NCBI GenBank assembly: GCA_002150815.3
Contig: NDFF03000043.1
Coordinates: 1-64,000, forward strand
Reading direction: 5' to 3'
Length of the DNA stretch: 64,000 bases
Source of the DNA: Grammothele lineata
Taxonomy: Eukaryota > Basidiomycota > Agaricomycetes > Polyporales > Polyporaceae
The position numbers were made by a program, and so were the translations under genes. The notes below the pieces were generated by a model that saw nothing but the letters and a program-made list of their open reading frames with translations, was not told the origin of the DNA and ran no database searches. Positions 46,534 through 58,636 of the stretch are shown piece by piece; the first letter of the stretch is position 1, and each line of letters starts with the position of its first letter.

Positions 46534-47558
46534 TCAACTCCGAAATCTCTTCCATATCCGCCGCACCCACCCTTCCTTCACTGGCTCTGGGGGAACAGGC
46601 AAGGGTCTGACGAACCGATGTTGCAAGCCCTCATGCCACGCCATGTCCTGAGGCTTGAGCAGCCACCTTTCTGCCCCCGCCAGTATGCCCTTCTCCAGCG
46701 CACGGAGAACCAAAGCCTCTCGCCTCCACAAGCCATCGGTCCATACAGCCAGAGGGCCTATCCTCTCCGGGCGAGTTGCCATGCCCCCTTCTGCGACCTT
46801 CTCCACGAGCGTAACCTTCTCTCCATCTTGTTGAGATTCTATTGCAGAGCGCCGTCGTGACATGCGATTGGCCATGACGACGTCGGTGAGCAGGCGGTCC
46901 CCCACGATGATGAGCTCTTCGTCGCGTACAGGTCGTGGTAGAGACGCAAAGTAGGTACGGATATTTTTGATGCAGGAGTAGGATGGCTTCAGGGAGGAAT
47001 GTCGCAGAACGGGGGCAGACAAGTGGTGGGTCACGGACTCGGCCTTGATAGCGAGCGCGCATAAGAAGATTGTGAGGCAAATTAGAGGGTTGCACTCACC
47101 TCTATCTCTCCAGAGTCCGTATGCGAGCCTGCCGTGTTGCTCACAATGAGGACATTACCGGGCCCAAACGTTTCCCGACATTCCTTCCAAGCTTCCTAGG
47201 ACCGCTATCAGCCTCGATGGAGCGGATACGCGCGACGGTACCAGCTTACCTGGAGCTCTGGAACTAGGTGATCGTCATGAGGAATGGTCTAAATGTCCGT
47301 GAGCGAGGAGTAGTGAATGAACAGAAGGGTGGTTCGCACCAGACAGTTGTCCTTGTCAAACACAGCACCCCGGTACCCCGCCCGGTACAGCGCAGGGAAG
47401 TCAAGCTGGCGGATGTCTTCCTAGCAAGCCTAGTCAGGAGGAAGTGCCATCTTCGACCGCGTAGCATACGGACCTTTTACGACAATGCTTGGGACGATAA
47501 GCCGGGGAAATATAAGCAAATGGAACGGAACAAGGATTCCTGGGACATTCAGAGGCAT
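46534..47558 (-). CDS. GEP4: Mitochondrial phosphatidylglycerophosphatase
   Basis: Model: complement(join(46534..47043, 47100..47195, 47250..47288, 47340..47416, 47474..47558)), 268 aa. A HAD-superfamily phosphatase (EC 3.1.3.27) that turns PGP into PG in the inner membrane, a step in cardiolipin synthesis. Motifs: DIRQLDFPALYRAGYRGAVF, the nucleophile DKDNC, LIVSNTAGS, KPSYSCIKNI (Lys loop), and GDRLLTDVVMAN with the last Asp. The N-terminal segment VPGILVPFHLLIFPRLIVPS is hydrophobic, serving as membrane anchor or targeting sequence. Four short introns (49-57 bp). It is upstream of MDL1 on the same strand, 337 bp away. Confidence 0.93.
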
Positions 47559-47851
47559 GGCCGCCTCTCTCCCACACTGGGCCCAAAGATATAGGTGAGG
47601 GGAGGGGAAAAGATCAGAGCAGCAGCGGAGTGGCCGCTCGGAATCTCCTCTCGCTCCTTCCTCCGGTGTGACGATCCTGTCACAAGTGACTCCACGCGTT
47701 TTGTCACGGCGCGCCGGGTAGCCGCGTCTCTCGAACGTTTTCAATCCGCTACCAACCAGATCTCCAACCGCTTTCGACGAATGTGACAAGACTACATAGA
47801 GATGTCTTCTCAAACAAACTAATGACTAGATGGACGAAGGAGGCGATGGCT

Positions 47852-48280
47852 TCACTTCCATGCGGGCCAAAATTCATGACACTCCCAAGACGCGACGCAC
47901 TCTCGCGGCAACTTCCTCTCCCAAGAAAGCTCTTCTGGTCTTTCCTCCTCCCGCTCCACCAGTATGACATCCTCCTACCATTCGCCCAGTTGTATATCTT
48001 GCGTACTTCCCGGCTCTCCCGCTCCTTCTTCGTGCGCCAACGTGACTACCAGCCTGCGCACCGGGTGCCCCAGCCTGCGTCGGGTCTTCATTGCCTTCCG
48101 TATCTGGCTGAGCTGCAATTTCTTCGAAACACCCACGCTCAGAGTGTGCAGTGCGTTGCATGTTTCACGCGTCGAAGGTAGGCGGAGCGCGCAAAGGACG
48201 ATTCTCTGGGCGGCGAGTGCGAACCGCCGCATCCTGAGAGTGTGTACGCGAGACATCACGATGCCGCTGCGCGGTAGGTT
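47852..48280 (-). pseudogene. F-box-like/LRR pseudogene (C-terminal remnant)
   Basis: Only the C-terminal third of the family remains: ALHTLSVGVSKKLQLSQI, GHPVRRLVVTLAHEE, then an in-frame TAG after QDIQLGEW, after which the same frame resumes with EDVILVEREEERPEELSW and ends ECHEFWPAWK-stop at 47852-47854. The order matches F-box-like gene 4 (RKLVVNC … DEVVIVPQ … ECHRFWPAWH). No F-box or micro-exon was found upstream, where F-box-like gene 3 follows at once on the same strand. The single nonsense codon suggests fairly recent death or a truncated duplicate. Confidence 0.8.
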
Positions 48281-48532
48281 TAAGAGTACTCAGCGTGCAA
48301 AGCGATTCCAACTAGTACCGGGTAAAACGCAAGGAGAGCGCATCATTCAACTGACGTGCGATTTCCGTGCTGTTGTTCTGGCCCCTTACTCGTCTCAACG
48401 GGCAATAAGTTGCAACGTTCGTGCTGGACAATCAGGAATACGCGGGCACATTACCACGAGTGCTATACTACCAAGGATACGCAGTCACATTTTGATGACT
48501 CTATGGGTCAACGAGAGCAGTGGCACTACAAT

Positions 48533-50475
48533 TTACCTCCAAGGGGGCCAGAAAGAGTGACACTCGGAAGGGGCGACGCATATAGCAGGTACTTGCTTCT
48601 CCCAACAAACGTCTTCAGGTTTCCCCTCTTCCTCTCCTACCACCAAGACTTCCTCTACCCAGGGACCCAGCTGCTTCTGTGCGTCCGCCTTGTCCCACAT
48701 CCCCGGAAGACCGGGTGCAAACGTGACTATCAACTGCGGCAGTAGCGGGAGTCCCGCCTCACGCCTCTGCTTCAGCGCCACGGCAGCGCATGGGAGCCGT
48801 ACTGGCCGTAACACCCCTGGTTCGGGTTGAGAGAAGCCCATGCTCAGCTTGGCCAACGCGGGGAAAGATGGGTTCTTCTGCGAGCCGGTGAGTCCGCGAA
48901 AGAACGCCCCTTCCGAGCCTTGCTGGGCGCTATGTTCTCCGAAGGTGATGTCGAGAACCTCGAGATTAGGAAGATGGTGCGAGAGGGTGCTCCAGGTGCT
49001 GTCTATCAGTGGTGTTGTCGATTTTGACACGAACAACGTGCGCACGGGCAATAGACAGGCGGAGAGCAGGGAAGGGATCTGTGGAACAAGAAATTCTATG
49101 AAGCCGTTTATGTCGATTCTGAACCCACGCTGATGGGCGCGGTTTGTGTCCAGAAATTGAAAGGATATCGATGAATGCGTCGGTTCGTCAATGCGCAGGG
49201 TGTCCATAGGGCACTCAGCCATGCGCCGCACGCAGGAGCGCACAGCATCCGAGACGCTCTTGACGAAATTAGGGTGATTTTTGATCGACAGCGAAATATG
49301 AACAAAGCAGTACTGCTCGAGGGAAACTTGATCTAAGAACGCAGTGAGCTTGATAGGGGTGTCTCCAGCTATATAGAAGTCGTCGTCTTCATGGAGGCCC
49401 AATCTCAATTTGCGGAGCCAGGGAAGAGTTGTGCGAGTGGTCGATGTTGTCCGAACAATGTCATGAGCCTTCAAGTAGGCAACATTCAGCTCCCGCAAAG
49501 GGCAGCGGGACAGAAACGTGACAAATTTGGAGATCTCAATCGAGCCCCTGAAGATGTAGCAGTCGAGGATGAGGTGTGTGAGAGCAGGGAATGTACAATC
49601 GAGGACGGACTGGGGTGAGAATAGATCTTTAATATATAGGATGCGGAGCTTTGGCGCATGCCCACGAAAGAGTAGATAGTGCCGAGGGGGTTCGATACTG
49701 GGTATCTTTGATGCAAAATGCAACTTGCAGAAACGAAGTTCGTCCGTAGGGAACACGAGAAGATTCCCTATGCAGTCCACTGCGATAGGGCCTACAACCT
49801 CGAGCGCGCCGATGCGGTACTTCAGAGCCAGCTTGCGAATCTCGTCACCTGTGAATTTGGTACTGCTCATGATCGCCTGAATCCGAATATTTGGTCTACG
49901 GCAGAGATGGGCGAGTCGGGGTCCCCAGATCACGCCGTCGCGCACTAACTCGGGAACGACGGACCAGAGGAAAGGTGACGCCTTGGCCACCGCCCGCCAA
50001 TGACGGCATGCGGCGGCGACAGGCAAGAGCTCTTCGACGGGAGCGACCGTTTGCAGTCCAAATCGCGCATTAATGAGACCAAGTTCACCGTCGGCACGCC
50101 CGTTAGGTACGAGGGAGAATATGTGCCCAAGGATCTCAACTGGAAGCCTGTTGATAGGGAGATACCCGTTCCTGCGCTCGTTGACAGCAGTATTGATCTG
50201 AGCGAGGATGTGAGGTAACTATATTACGATGGACGCATCCAGTGGACCATGGTCAGACCACATAATACGATACTATTGGTTTACACGTACCTGGTCGAGG
50301 TATTCTGGTCTTTGCGGGAAATAATGCGTCAGCATGGCATGCTGGACAAAGCAAGTAGCGATGCAACTCACAGCGCTTTTCCTTCTTGTACGCCGGCGCA
50401 AGGCAATTCTTCAACCTTGCTGAGTAGCGTGCGTGCGGCTCCGATGGCGTCGATCTGCTTCAACGTGTTCTCCAT
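48533..50475 (-). CDS. F-box-like/LRR protein 3
   Basis: Model: complement(join(48533..50197, 50291..50309, 50372..50475)), 595 aa. Exon 2 is a 19 nt micro-exon (PEYLDQ). The F-box-like core is NRLPVEILGHIFSLVP then LLPVAAACRHWRAVAKASPFLW. Leucine-rich repeats follow (FPALTHLILDCYIF; FLSRCPLRELNVAYL; LPNLEVLDITFGEHSA). It ends ECHSFWPPWR. Start MENTLKQIDAIGAARTLL is helical, as in its relatives. The neighbour downstream on the same strand is the dead copy at 47852-48280, making a small tandem array. Likely an SCF-type adaptor; target unknown. Confidence 0.88.
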
Positions 50476-53400
50476 GTACGATGGGGGGCGTGTAGAGTGA
50501 GCCGATGTGCCGATATTGATGATCTATCCTTAGATGATACTCGCGCGAAGAGATGAGAGCAACGCGTCCGTGTACGGTGGATATGATGGAGGCTGAGTCG
50601 ACAACTTGAACCCGAGCGGCCGACACTGTACTACGGTACGATCATGTGGTCCACGTGGCTGAAATGGCATGATCGTGAGAATCGCATGCCTCATACGGCG
50701 GCCCCGACGCTGGCAAAGTTGGTGTCATTCGTCTTCTACGCCGTCGCGCTCTAGCCTTCCACTGCTCGAGCCTGTATGTTGACCCAATAGTCTCTCAACC
50801 ATATCTCAGTTCTGAATTGGTTTTCTCACTTTCGGTACGTCGTTTTTGATAAAAGACACGGTTGGCCCTATTAGTCTTGCCAGCGTCTCCGTGCGCGTGC
50901 CAACTGGTTGACCACTCAACGGCAGATGTATTTGGCTGGCATATGCGTGCCATCGTCGAAATCTTGACATGTAGAAGCAGTTCTTTGAACTGCTAGGACA
51001 GTAATGTTGACGCATGCCGTCTTTGGCTACTACGTGGACGCTCGCTGGCAATCCTCGAGCCGGGCTTCGAGTCCAATACTAGGCGCCCACGATTCTGGGC
51101 AAACTTGCCATCGTCGGGCACGAAAGCAACCGCATCCACCATCCATTCTTGCAAGCCTTGGTTCCTGCGTCTCACCCTCCCTAGGACAGAGTCTCTTGCG
51201 TCATCCAGAGTATCCCCTCCAACATTCACCTCCGTTGCCCAGATTCGGCAACTTTGTCATGAATGACTATTCTGTCCGAACCCCTATGTACGTCGTCATT
51301 GTAACTGAACCCGCGACTGCGACCATGACCTTCAGCTTACGCAGCCATGTTTGTCACATCCATCGAATTTCGAAGAACGAGCCGTTCAAGTTGACACCCT
51401 CCAGCCAATCGTCAAATAGCGCGCTCTCAACTGTATCGTCCCTCCGTAGTAAAAGCACGCTCTACGGACCGAGGGCACGTAACCCACACCCGCGCCTACG
51501 ACACCTATGTTCATATGGCTCAAGTCCCACTACGTACGGCACGGCCGACCGCCTTTCTCCTGAGCACCCCTCCCCGCCCAGGCGTGACCCCGTACCGAAG
51601 GTCATCGCGATCGGCGGACAAGCCCTCCCAATCCGCGACCCCGTCCCGCCATCCAGGTCTCTCGCCCCCGCGCGGTCAGCGCGTGCTGATCCCCTCCTCA
51701 ACCCTCCCAGTCGCGAGCTCTCAACTCACGATCAGTGTGCGCCGTTACGTGTGCGTACGTGCACTCTCTTCCCTCTCCCCGTGCTCCCGTCAGCTAATGT
51801 AGAGAAAAGGTGAAAGAACAGAACACCCGCCGGCCGGCCAGACGCAGCCGGCCTCGTTTTCCGTCGCCCGCAGAGGGCGTGCTCGTCGCGGCAGCGCGTA
51901 CGCGTCGGGTGCTGCAACACGAGGCCTGACGGTCTGGGTGAAGACCTGTCGGACTGTCGGCGTCGTGCAGCGTGTACCGGCGCGCGGGCCCGGTCTGATC
52001 CGGAGCGAGGCAAGGGGCGTACTTGCTCGTCAGCCGTGAGTGTATTCCAGATTCTTGAGGCGTCTTGCAGGCAGAACTGGACAAGTACTCATCGCAGACC
52101 GGACAGGAGGACCTAGGACCACTTCATTTCGCCTCTTCCACAAGCTCGCGTGGCTATCGGTCGCTCGCGTGCGCCGTGAAGAAAACACCTGCAACTACTC
52201 CTTCCTGCCTCGCACACCTCTGCCTCGAGGCTCGACCCCGCTCTCCGGATCCGTCAGTCCGGGGTAGTAAGCGAGGGCAAGCTGAAGGCCTTCGCTCGGA
52301 ATCGGACGCGGCACGTCGTGCACGATGCGGATGACGTCGCTCGCGCTTCGACATCGGGTCCGGAGACGCCGACATGGCCAGGCGTGTGGTTATGTCATTG
52401 CCGTTACGTGAGTGCTCGTGCGTCAAACTCTCGACTTTCGCGACGTGCGCGAGCGGACAATCGCTCACAGTCATGGCCATTTGGTACTTAGCGATCGACG
52501 TCGGGACACTCGCGGGGACATGCATATGAACGTTCGTCGCGCACCGCGAGAACGAAAAGACATACGCGGGGCGCCGCTCCTCCAAAGAACCTCCCGGAAC
52601 GGCGTTTTCGCGCCCTCGAAAGCCTTAGCCCCGCCTATCGTTCGACTTCCCTGGTACGTCCCGCGTGCGGCCAGAAAACAGTGCTCCTTGTGAGCAGCCA
52701 ACTGACCTTTGGACGACGCAGGAATAGCTTTCCTTGCACGGCTGGAGAGTGGCACGCGGCACGCGGGGCAGCCCACGAGCCACACCAGGAGCCGAAGATA
52801 GTCCTTCAAAGGCCCACGGCGCACGCCGCAGGGCTGGGAGGGTGGGCGCTTGGCGCACGTAAAGGCTATCTGACCCCGATGGCTTCGAATTCTTTTTTCG
52901 AGGGGCGCGCGGCGCTTCCCCATCCCGCATCCCGAATCCCGGTTTCTCTTTGGAAGGTGCCCGTCACGCGTACGAGCTCGCCGGCCAAGGAAGCAGCATC
53001 CCTGGGGGAAGGCGCGCAGCCGTGGCCGGAAATAAGGGTCCAATGGTACGCCGCACGCGGGGTGCGCGCAGATCGTCGTCATAGCCCCGTTGCGCCTCGC
53101 GAGCACGCGTCCCGTGCTTTTGCGCGCGATGGCGACGTTTGTCCCCAGCTGCTGCGACCTGCCGCCGTCTTTGACGCGGCTCTCGACGCTCGCATATATG
53201 CGCGACAAACGCGAAGACGTTCGCAGAGCCTTTGCGGGCGTAGAGCGCGGACAATCAAGCCTCTATCGCCACCATTGACGCCACCGCGAGTCCTCTCGCC
53301 TATGGCGTCCTTTGATATCCACAACACATAGTTCAGCAGCCTCCACTGGTACTGCCCCCAACCTACGTGCCTGCAAAAGAAGCTAGCGGCCCTCCACATC

Positions 53401-53651
53401 TCGCCTGTACCCTCGGACTGAATGGCCCGCAGTGCAGCGGCCACAGCTTGAAGAAGACGCGAGCAAACGAACGAGCAGGCGCGGATCCCGGAAGCCGCGG
53501 CGCGCGCGTGCCTCGCGCGAGAGCGGAAAAAGACGTGAGCACGGCGGACGGCGATCGGGCGGCGGTCTCGGGCGGCCCCTCCGCGGGCTGGCTCTGAGAG
53601 TCCGAGAGTCCAGATTCCGGTCTGAGAGTCGATTTGACTCGCGCGGGGGCA

Positions 53652-53679
53652 GTAGGCGGTAGGCGGTAGGCAGTAGGCA
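53652..53679. repeat. Tandem 7-mer, four copies of GTAGGC[GA]
   Basis: Four direct copies of GTAGGCG/GTAGGCA with no spacer, about 1.1 kb upstream of the bZIP start. Confidence 0.8.
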
Positions 53680-54621
53680 CGCGTCCGCATCCGCATTTGG
53701 GCCGATCCGGCTCCCGAGCCGCGCCATGCGTGCGCATGAGGGGGCGTGAGGCCGCTCGGACTGGAAAAGGCGAAGGAGTGGGGAAAGAGAGAACGTCGGA
53801 CGGGACGCGGGGCGTCGTCGGAGCTGTCGCATGTCGCGTTCGGGGAGGGGCTGATCTCGACGAGCGACGAAAAAAATGGAGGAGAAGCGGCAAAGAGTTC
53901 GATGGGTGCCTGCGAAGCGAAGCGAATCAAGAGATACGGCGGCGGAGCGGACGCGCAAGATCCTGCGCACGGCCGCGGATGCAGATGCACTCCGGAATCC
54001 GGATGGAGATGGCTCGTTCGGCCGGGCGATGCGGGTGTGGGGAGCCAGGCGCAGCAGCAGCATTCTATTTTATTCAGTCTGCTAGCTACATGCGGTCGCT
54101 AGTACAACTATCATCCTGCTCGAGAGTCGAGACTCAAACAGACGTCCCGACGACGGCGGCGGTCGTTATCGCGCAGGGCGGTTGCAGCGTTGCAAAATTG
54201 GCCGCTTGGATTGGGTCCGTGCGCGAGCGGGCGGCGCCGGGGGCGAGGTGAGAACAGGAATATCAGAGGCCTCTCGAGGCGCCTGGCGCAGTCCGGCTAT
54301 TATTTTGGCGTGGTGGCGCGGTCCGTGGCGGGCGTGCGGGTGCGTGCGAGTCGGCGGGGAAGGCTCGCATGGCTCCTTGGCTAGTGCATGCGCGGCCGTG
54401 CAGCAAAGACGAGGCCCGCCGCTAGGTTGTGCAGAGCGCGGGGAGGGAGGGCGCGTGCGGTGATGGGTGTTTGGGAGATGATGGAACGGGAAAGAGGGGA
54501 CATGATGGTGATTGCTGTCGGCAGGCGAGGCTCAGGCTGCGAGCGAAAGCTGCCCTGGGCGAGGGCTCCAGCTCCCGTTTCGGGAAGGGGAGGGTGCGCA
54601 CGGCGGCAACGCCCTGCGCTA

Positions 54622-54630
54622 GCGATATAA
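54622..54630 (+). promoter_or_regulatory. TATA-like box of the bZIP gene
   Basis: GATATAAG lies about 190 bp before the ATG at 54818 and is followed by a C/T-rich stretch with no ATG, fitting a 5' leader. Confidence 0.45.
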
Positions 54631-54817
54631 GTCCGCGTCCGTGACCGCTCCCATCTTTTCGAACCCGAACGCCCTCCTCCGTCGCCATCTTCCTCCTCCG
54701 CAGCCAGTCTCCGCCCCCTCCCCGCCCCGCTCGCCCCGCCTCCGCCGCCGGCACCAGCCCCGTCTTCGTCCTCGTCCTCGTCTTCGCCCTCACCTCGCTC
54801 GAAAACCGGTCAGCAAC

Positions 54818-57410
54818 ATGTCCTCGACGCACCTCCCCGCGCTGCATATGTCCATGTCCACCATCCTCGCCGCCGACGCCCCGCTCACCTCGCCCATCGC
54901 CGACGCCCTCGCCGTGCCCTGGGACCGCGACCCGGCCCTCGCCGCGCTCTACGACCCCTTCTCGCTGCCCATGGCCGGCTCCCCGCCCACCTCGTCCGGC
55001 AGCATGCCCGGGGCGCTGCCCCTCCCCGAGCCGCGCAAGGTCCTCAAGGGCCGCATGACCCCCGACGCGCCCTCGGAGCAGTGCCTGCCCACGCACCAGG
55101 TGTTCGACTTTGTGCCCGGCAGCGCCCCGCACATGCACAACCACCTCGGCGGTGGGGGCAGCAGCCCCGCGTCCACGCCCGCGTCGTCCCCCCAGGTCGT
55201 GCCGCAGGGCCTCCCGCAGGGGCAGCAGCACACCTTCTCCGCCGCATCCTCGTCCTCGTCGATGTCGGCGGGAAGTGTAGTAGTCCCCGCCAAGCGGGCG
55301 TCGTCGGTCACACCCGGGGCGGCGGGGGCGTCGAACGCGAAGAAGGCGCGCGCGGGCGAGCGCGTGAGCACGAAGGACTTTGTGCCCCCGGACGTGACGG
55401 GCCTGAGCAAGCGCGAGGCGCGGCTGGTCAAGAACCGCGCCGCCGCGTTTCTGAGCCGGCAACGGAAGCGGGAGGAGTTTGAGAACATGGAGATGTGAGT
55501 TTCTTTCTGTCTTTTTTCTTGCCTTTTCCCGCTCGCTTGTCCTCTCCCCGTTGTCGCGATCGCGGGCTTCTTTGCCTCGTTATCCGGCGTCCCCGTCGCT
55601 CCACTCGCCTCCTCCGCGGCTTTCGCACCTCCCCAGCCCGCGGCTTCCCATCGCAACGGGCCCGTCGCTGCGTCTATGCGACGTCCTACGAGCCTCATGC
55701 TCCCAGTCGGGGGCGGAAGGTCCGTGCACGTTCGCCTGCGCGACTTTTGCCCCGATTCTCCCCGACGGAGGGCTGGGAAGTCGGCGGTGCAGCTCCGGTG
55801 CGAGCGTCTGGCCATATCTCGTGATGGGCGTCTAACCCCGCACGCTGATTGGCTAGTGGGTGGCCGTGGGCTCCCCGCGTCGTCGCCGCTGTCCTGCGGT
55901 CGAGTCGGGTCGGGGAACAGTGCGGGGAAAGCCTCTCCCATCAGACGCTTTTGCATCTTCCATGACGGATGTGATGCGCTGCTCCTGCTCATCGGAGCGT
56001 TTCCGAAACACGCGCGTGCGCATTCCGGTGCAGGACGGACAGACGTTCGTCGATGCGCCCAACCGTCCGGGATCACGACCCCAGTTCGCCGCTTTTGATC
56101 TAGCTTTTTGGCCGCGAGACGCTCCTGCCCGGCCGACGTGCTCACGCTTTCCCCTTCCAGTCGCGTCGCGGAGCTCGAGCAGGAGAACGCCAGGCTTCTC
56201 GCCTCGATCCAGCAGCAGGCCCCGGCATCGACGGACGCTCCCTCGCCCTCGCCGTCCACTTCGGCAACAGTGGCGGCGGCGTCGGAAGACGACAGCAGCC
56301 TCAAGTCAGAGTTGGAGATGCTCCGCCGACAGCTCGCGGAGACGCAGCAGCGCGAGCGCGAGCTCGCCGAGAAGCTTTCGAGCACGCCGCAGCCCGCGCC
56401 CGAGCAGCCGGAGGTGAAGATGGAGCAGGTCGAGCCCGCCCTTCCCGTCTCCCTGCGTGCGCACAAGGGCGAGCGGTCCGGGGCGAGCCTTGGGCTTATG
56501 GTGCGTCTTTGCTCTCGCACCATCATGATGGCCTGACGGGTGCTGACGACGCGCCCACAATAAGGTCCTCCTGTGCGCGCTCCCCACGCTCCTCTCGATG
56601 CCGGCACAGCACGCGATGTCGAGCAGCATGTCGTCCTTCGGCCACTCTCACTCGCATTCGCACTCGCACTCGACCTCACTCGACATGGCCGCCTTCCCGC
56701 CCTCGGACTACGACTGGGGCCTCGGCTTCGGCTCCTCGGGCGCGATGGACCTCGACCTCGCGCCCTCGTCGCTCATGACCGAAGAGCCAGCCGAGCCCGA
56801 ATTCAAGAAGCTCGAGTTCGTCGACGTCGACGCGGAGAAGCTCGGCCTCGGCGGGCTCGACATCTCCTTCGACGCGAGCGCCGCCAAGGAGGGCCGCATC
56901 CGCGTGCGCATCCACCCCCCGACCGCGTCCGAGAGCGATAACGGTGCGAACGTTAAGGAGCTCGAGGAGGACCAGCCGATGTGGCACGACGCGCAGGACG
57001 ACCTCGGCCCGTTCCTTGGGGTCGGCACCGATTTCGACACGCCCCTGTCCGCGTTCGGCGCCTCGTCATCTTCGTCACTCAGCCTGCCTTCGCTCGACTT
57101 CACCTTCCCCTCGCTCGCGGGTGCGCCTTCGTCATCATCATCGATGTACTCCGCCGCTTCCTCGCCCTCGCACCTGTCGTCACCCACAAGCTCGTTCTTC
57201 CCCCGCGCGCCATCGCCCTCGCACATACCGAACGAGTACGAGTTCGAGCTCGGGAGCGAGTACGGGAGCGTCGGCAGTGGCAGCGGCATGTCTACGTCGC
57301 GCGCGGGCAGCCCCGGGGTCGGCTCGGGCCGTCGTCGTGTGCGCATCGCGTTACGCGGGATGCCCGGGAAAGGCCGCGAGGGCGGCGAGTGGGAGGTCGA
57401 GGTCTGCTAG
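54818..57410 (+). CDS. bZIP transcription factor with a hydrophobic segment after the zipper
   Basis: Model: join(54818..55494, 56161..56500, 56565..57410), 620 aa. Exon 1 holds a Pro/Ser-rich activation-type region and the basic region LSKREARLVKNRAAAFLSRQ (N-x-x-A-A-x-x-S-R type). The zipper VAELEQENARLLASI begins exon 2, and a second charged helix (ELEMLRRQLAETQQREREL) follows. Next is a hydrophobic run, LGLMVLLCALPTLLSM, at about residues 335-350; a membrane anchor as in ATF6/CREB3 factors is possible but it is short. Then a His/Ser repeat and an acidic, Ser-rich C-terminus. The 666 bp first intron separates basic region from zipper, and its retention gives a stop at once (ATG-TGA). CRE-type sites are the expected DNA target of this class. 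Confidence 0.88.
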
Positions 57411-58633
57411 GCTTGACGTCTGGCGGTGCCTGCGTTTAGATGAGAGGAGGACGCTGCTGTGAAAGGCGCGATTATGCGTTAACCTATCTCCGTGCGGTTC
57501 CATTTAGTGTTTTCTTTTTCCCCCTTCTTTTTCTTTTTCTATGCCTGTGTTTGCTTGCCAACGCTTGTTTTCACCGTTCGAGCCCGACCTTTGGTGTCTG
57601 TTGTCTCGCTTCACCCTTCGCGCTGCGCCGTCCTGAGCGCGCGCAGCGGCTCCGTCGCCCCTGTTGTCCCCCCCACCTATTTGCAGCCTTTGTTTTTTTT
57701 GCACCCATCACTCGGTATCGTACGCGCTCGTCTCTTATGTACTACTCTCTGGCTCTCGTGCTCTCGCTGCCTCGCCCATCGCATCATACACATAAAACCC
57801 CACCCCCCTTTGGTATCATACATTCGCCGTGCATCCATCCACACCCATATAACCATACATAAACCATACACCATACCTCGTACATACATACATACATCCC
57901 GTATAAACGCCCACGCCCACGCGCGCACACCGACTACAAGCAAAGAAGTACCGTAGATAGTCCCTATTACCGCCCCCCGTTACCGTACCGCCCCATACCC
58001 CCGCGCCGCTTGTTTGTTTCGTCGGTTGTTGGATATTCCCTAGCCCCTTTCATTGTCACCTTCCGAATCCCCGTTCCCCGCGTCCCCGCTTCGTCCCGCG
58101 TGCGCGCGCGCGCCTGCAGGCGGCAGCGGCGAGGAATGCTGGGGCTCGTCTCGCCGTTATATGCGTCACCTCCCCCTCACCGTTTCTGCCTGCTCCGCCT
58201 GTCTCCTCCCCCTCCCTCGCGACGCCCCCCGCCGCACGTCTTCGAAGCATAGAGGTTATGTCGCGCGCGCGCTTGCCCCCCGCCGCGCGGCGCCTGTCCT
58301 TTCCCCCGTTTTTTTTTCTCCCGACTCGACTCGCTGTTATGATGGGCTTGGCAAAACCACCGGTGTTCTATGGATGTACATGTATGGTCCTATGGAGTCC
58401 TCTCTCCCACAAAAGAATACTTACGCGCACACACCCCACCCCCACCCCCGCTCTCTCTGCAACGTATACTCTCGTTTGGCGTGCGCGTGTTGAGTTCAAA
58501 TCAAGTTTGATCCGAGGTGACTGCTTCTTTGACGTTGGCTTGTCTCCGCCGACAAACGCTGGCGCATGTCGTTCAGGCTGCGCGGGCTCAGGCACGGTCT
58601 CCAGGGCGGGGCGGGGCGAGCGTAAAGCCCCAT
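57411..58633. other. 3' flank of the bZIP gene, no supported gene
   Basis: T/C-rich sequence, probably 3' UTR at first, with a short TACA microsatellite near 57882-57896 and Cys-poor random frames. Nothing recognised. Confidence 0.4.
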
Positions 58634-58636
58634 ATA

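Larger units (their letters stand above)
50476..54817. other. Long gene-poor interval upstream of the bZIP gene
   Basis: 4.3 kb on both strands without a frame I can support. Several frames over 200 codons exist (for example 51004-51813 plus; 53079-53990 minus) but lack domains, hydrophobic patterning or splice partners, and overlap each other on both strands as expected in GC-rich DNA. A tandem 7-mer repeat lies at 53652-53679 and a TATA-like box at about 54623. It may be promoter, non-coding RNA or decayed sequence. Confidence 0.4.

Noticed and set aside
51004..51813. 269-codon plus frame in the gene-poor interval
   Set aside because: No domain, no hydrophobic or charge patterning, overlaps other equally long meaningless frames.
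54949..56679. 576-codon minus-strand frame across the bZIP gene
   Set aside because: Runs through exons and the intron of the bZIP gene on the opposite strand; no domain or sensible composition.
54818..57410. Assignment of the bZIP gene as HAC1/HacA
   Set aside because: Intron borders are canonical GT-AG and no Ire1-type loop motif was seen; kept as an unnamed bZIP.
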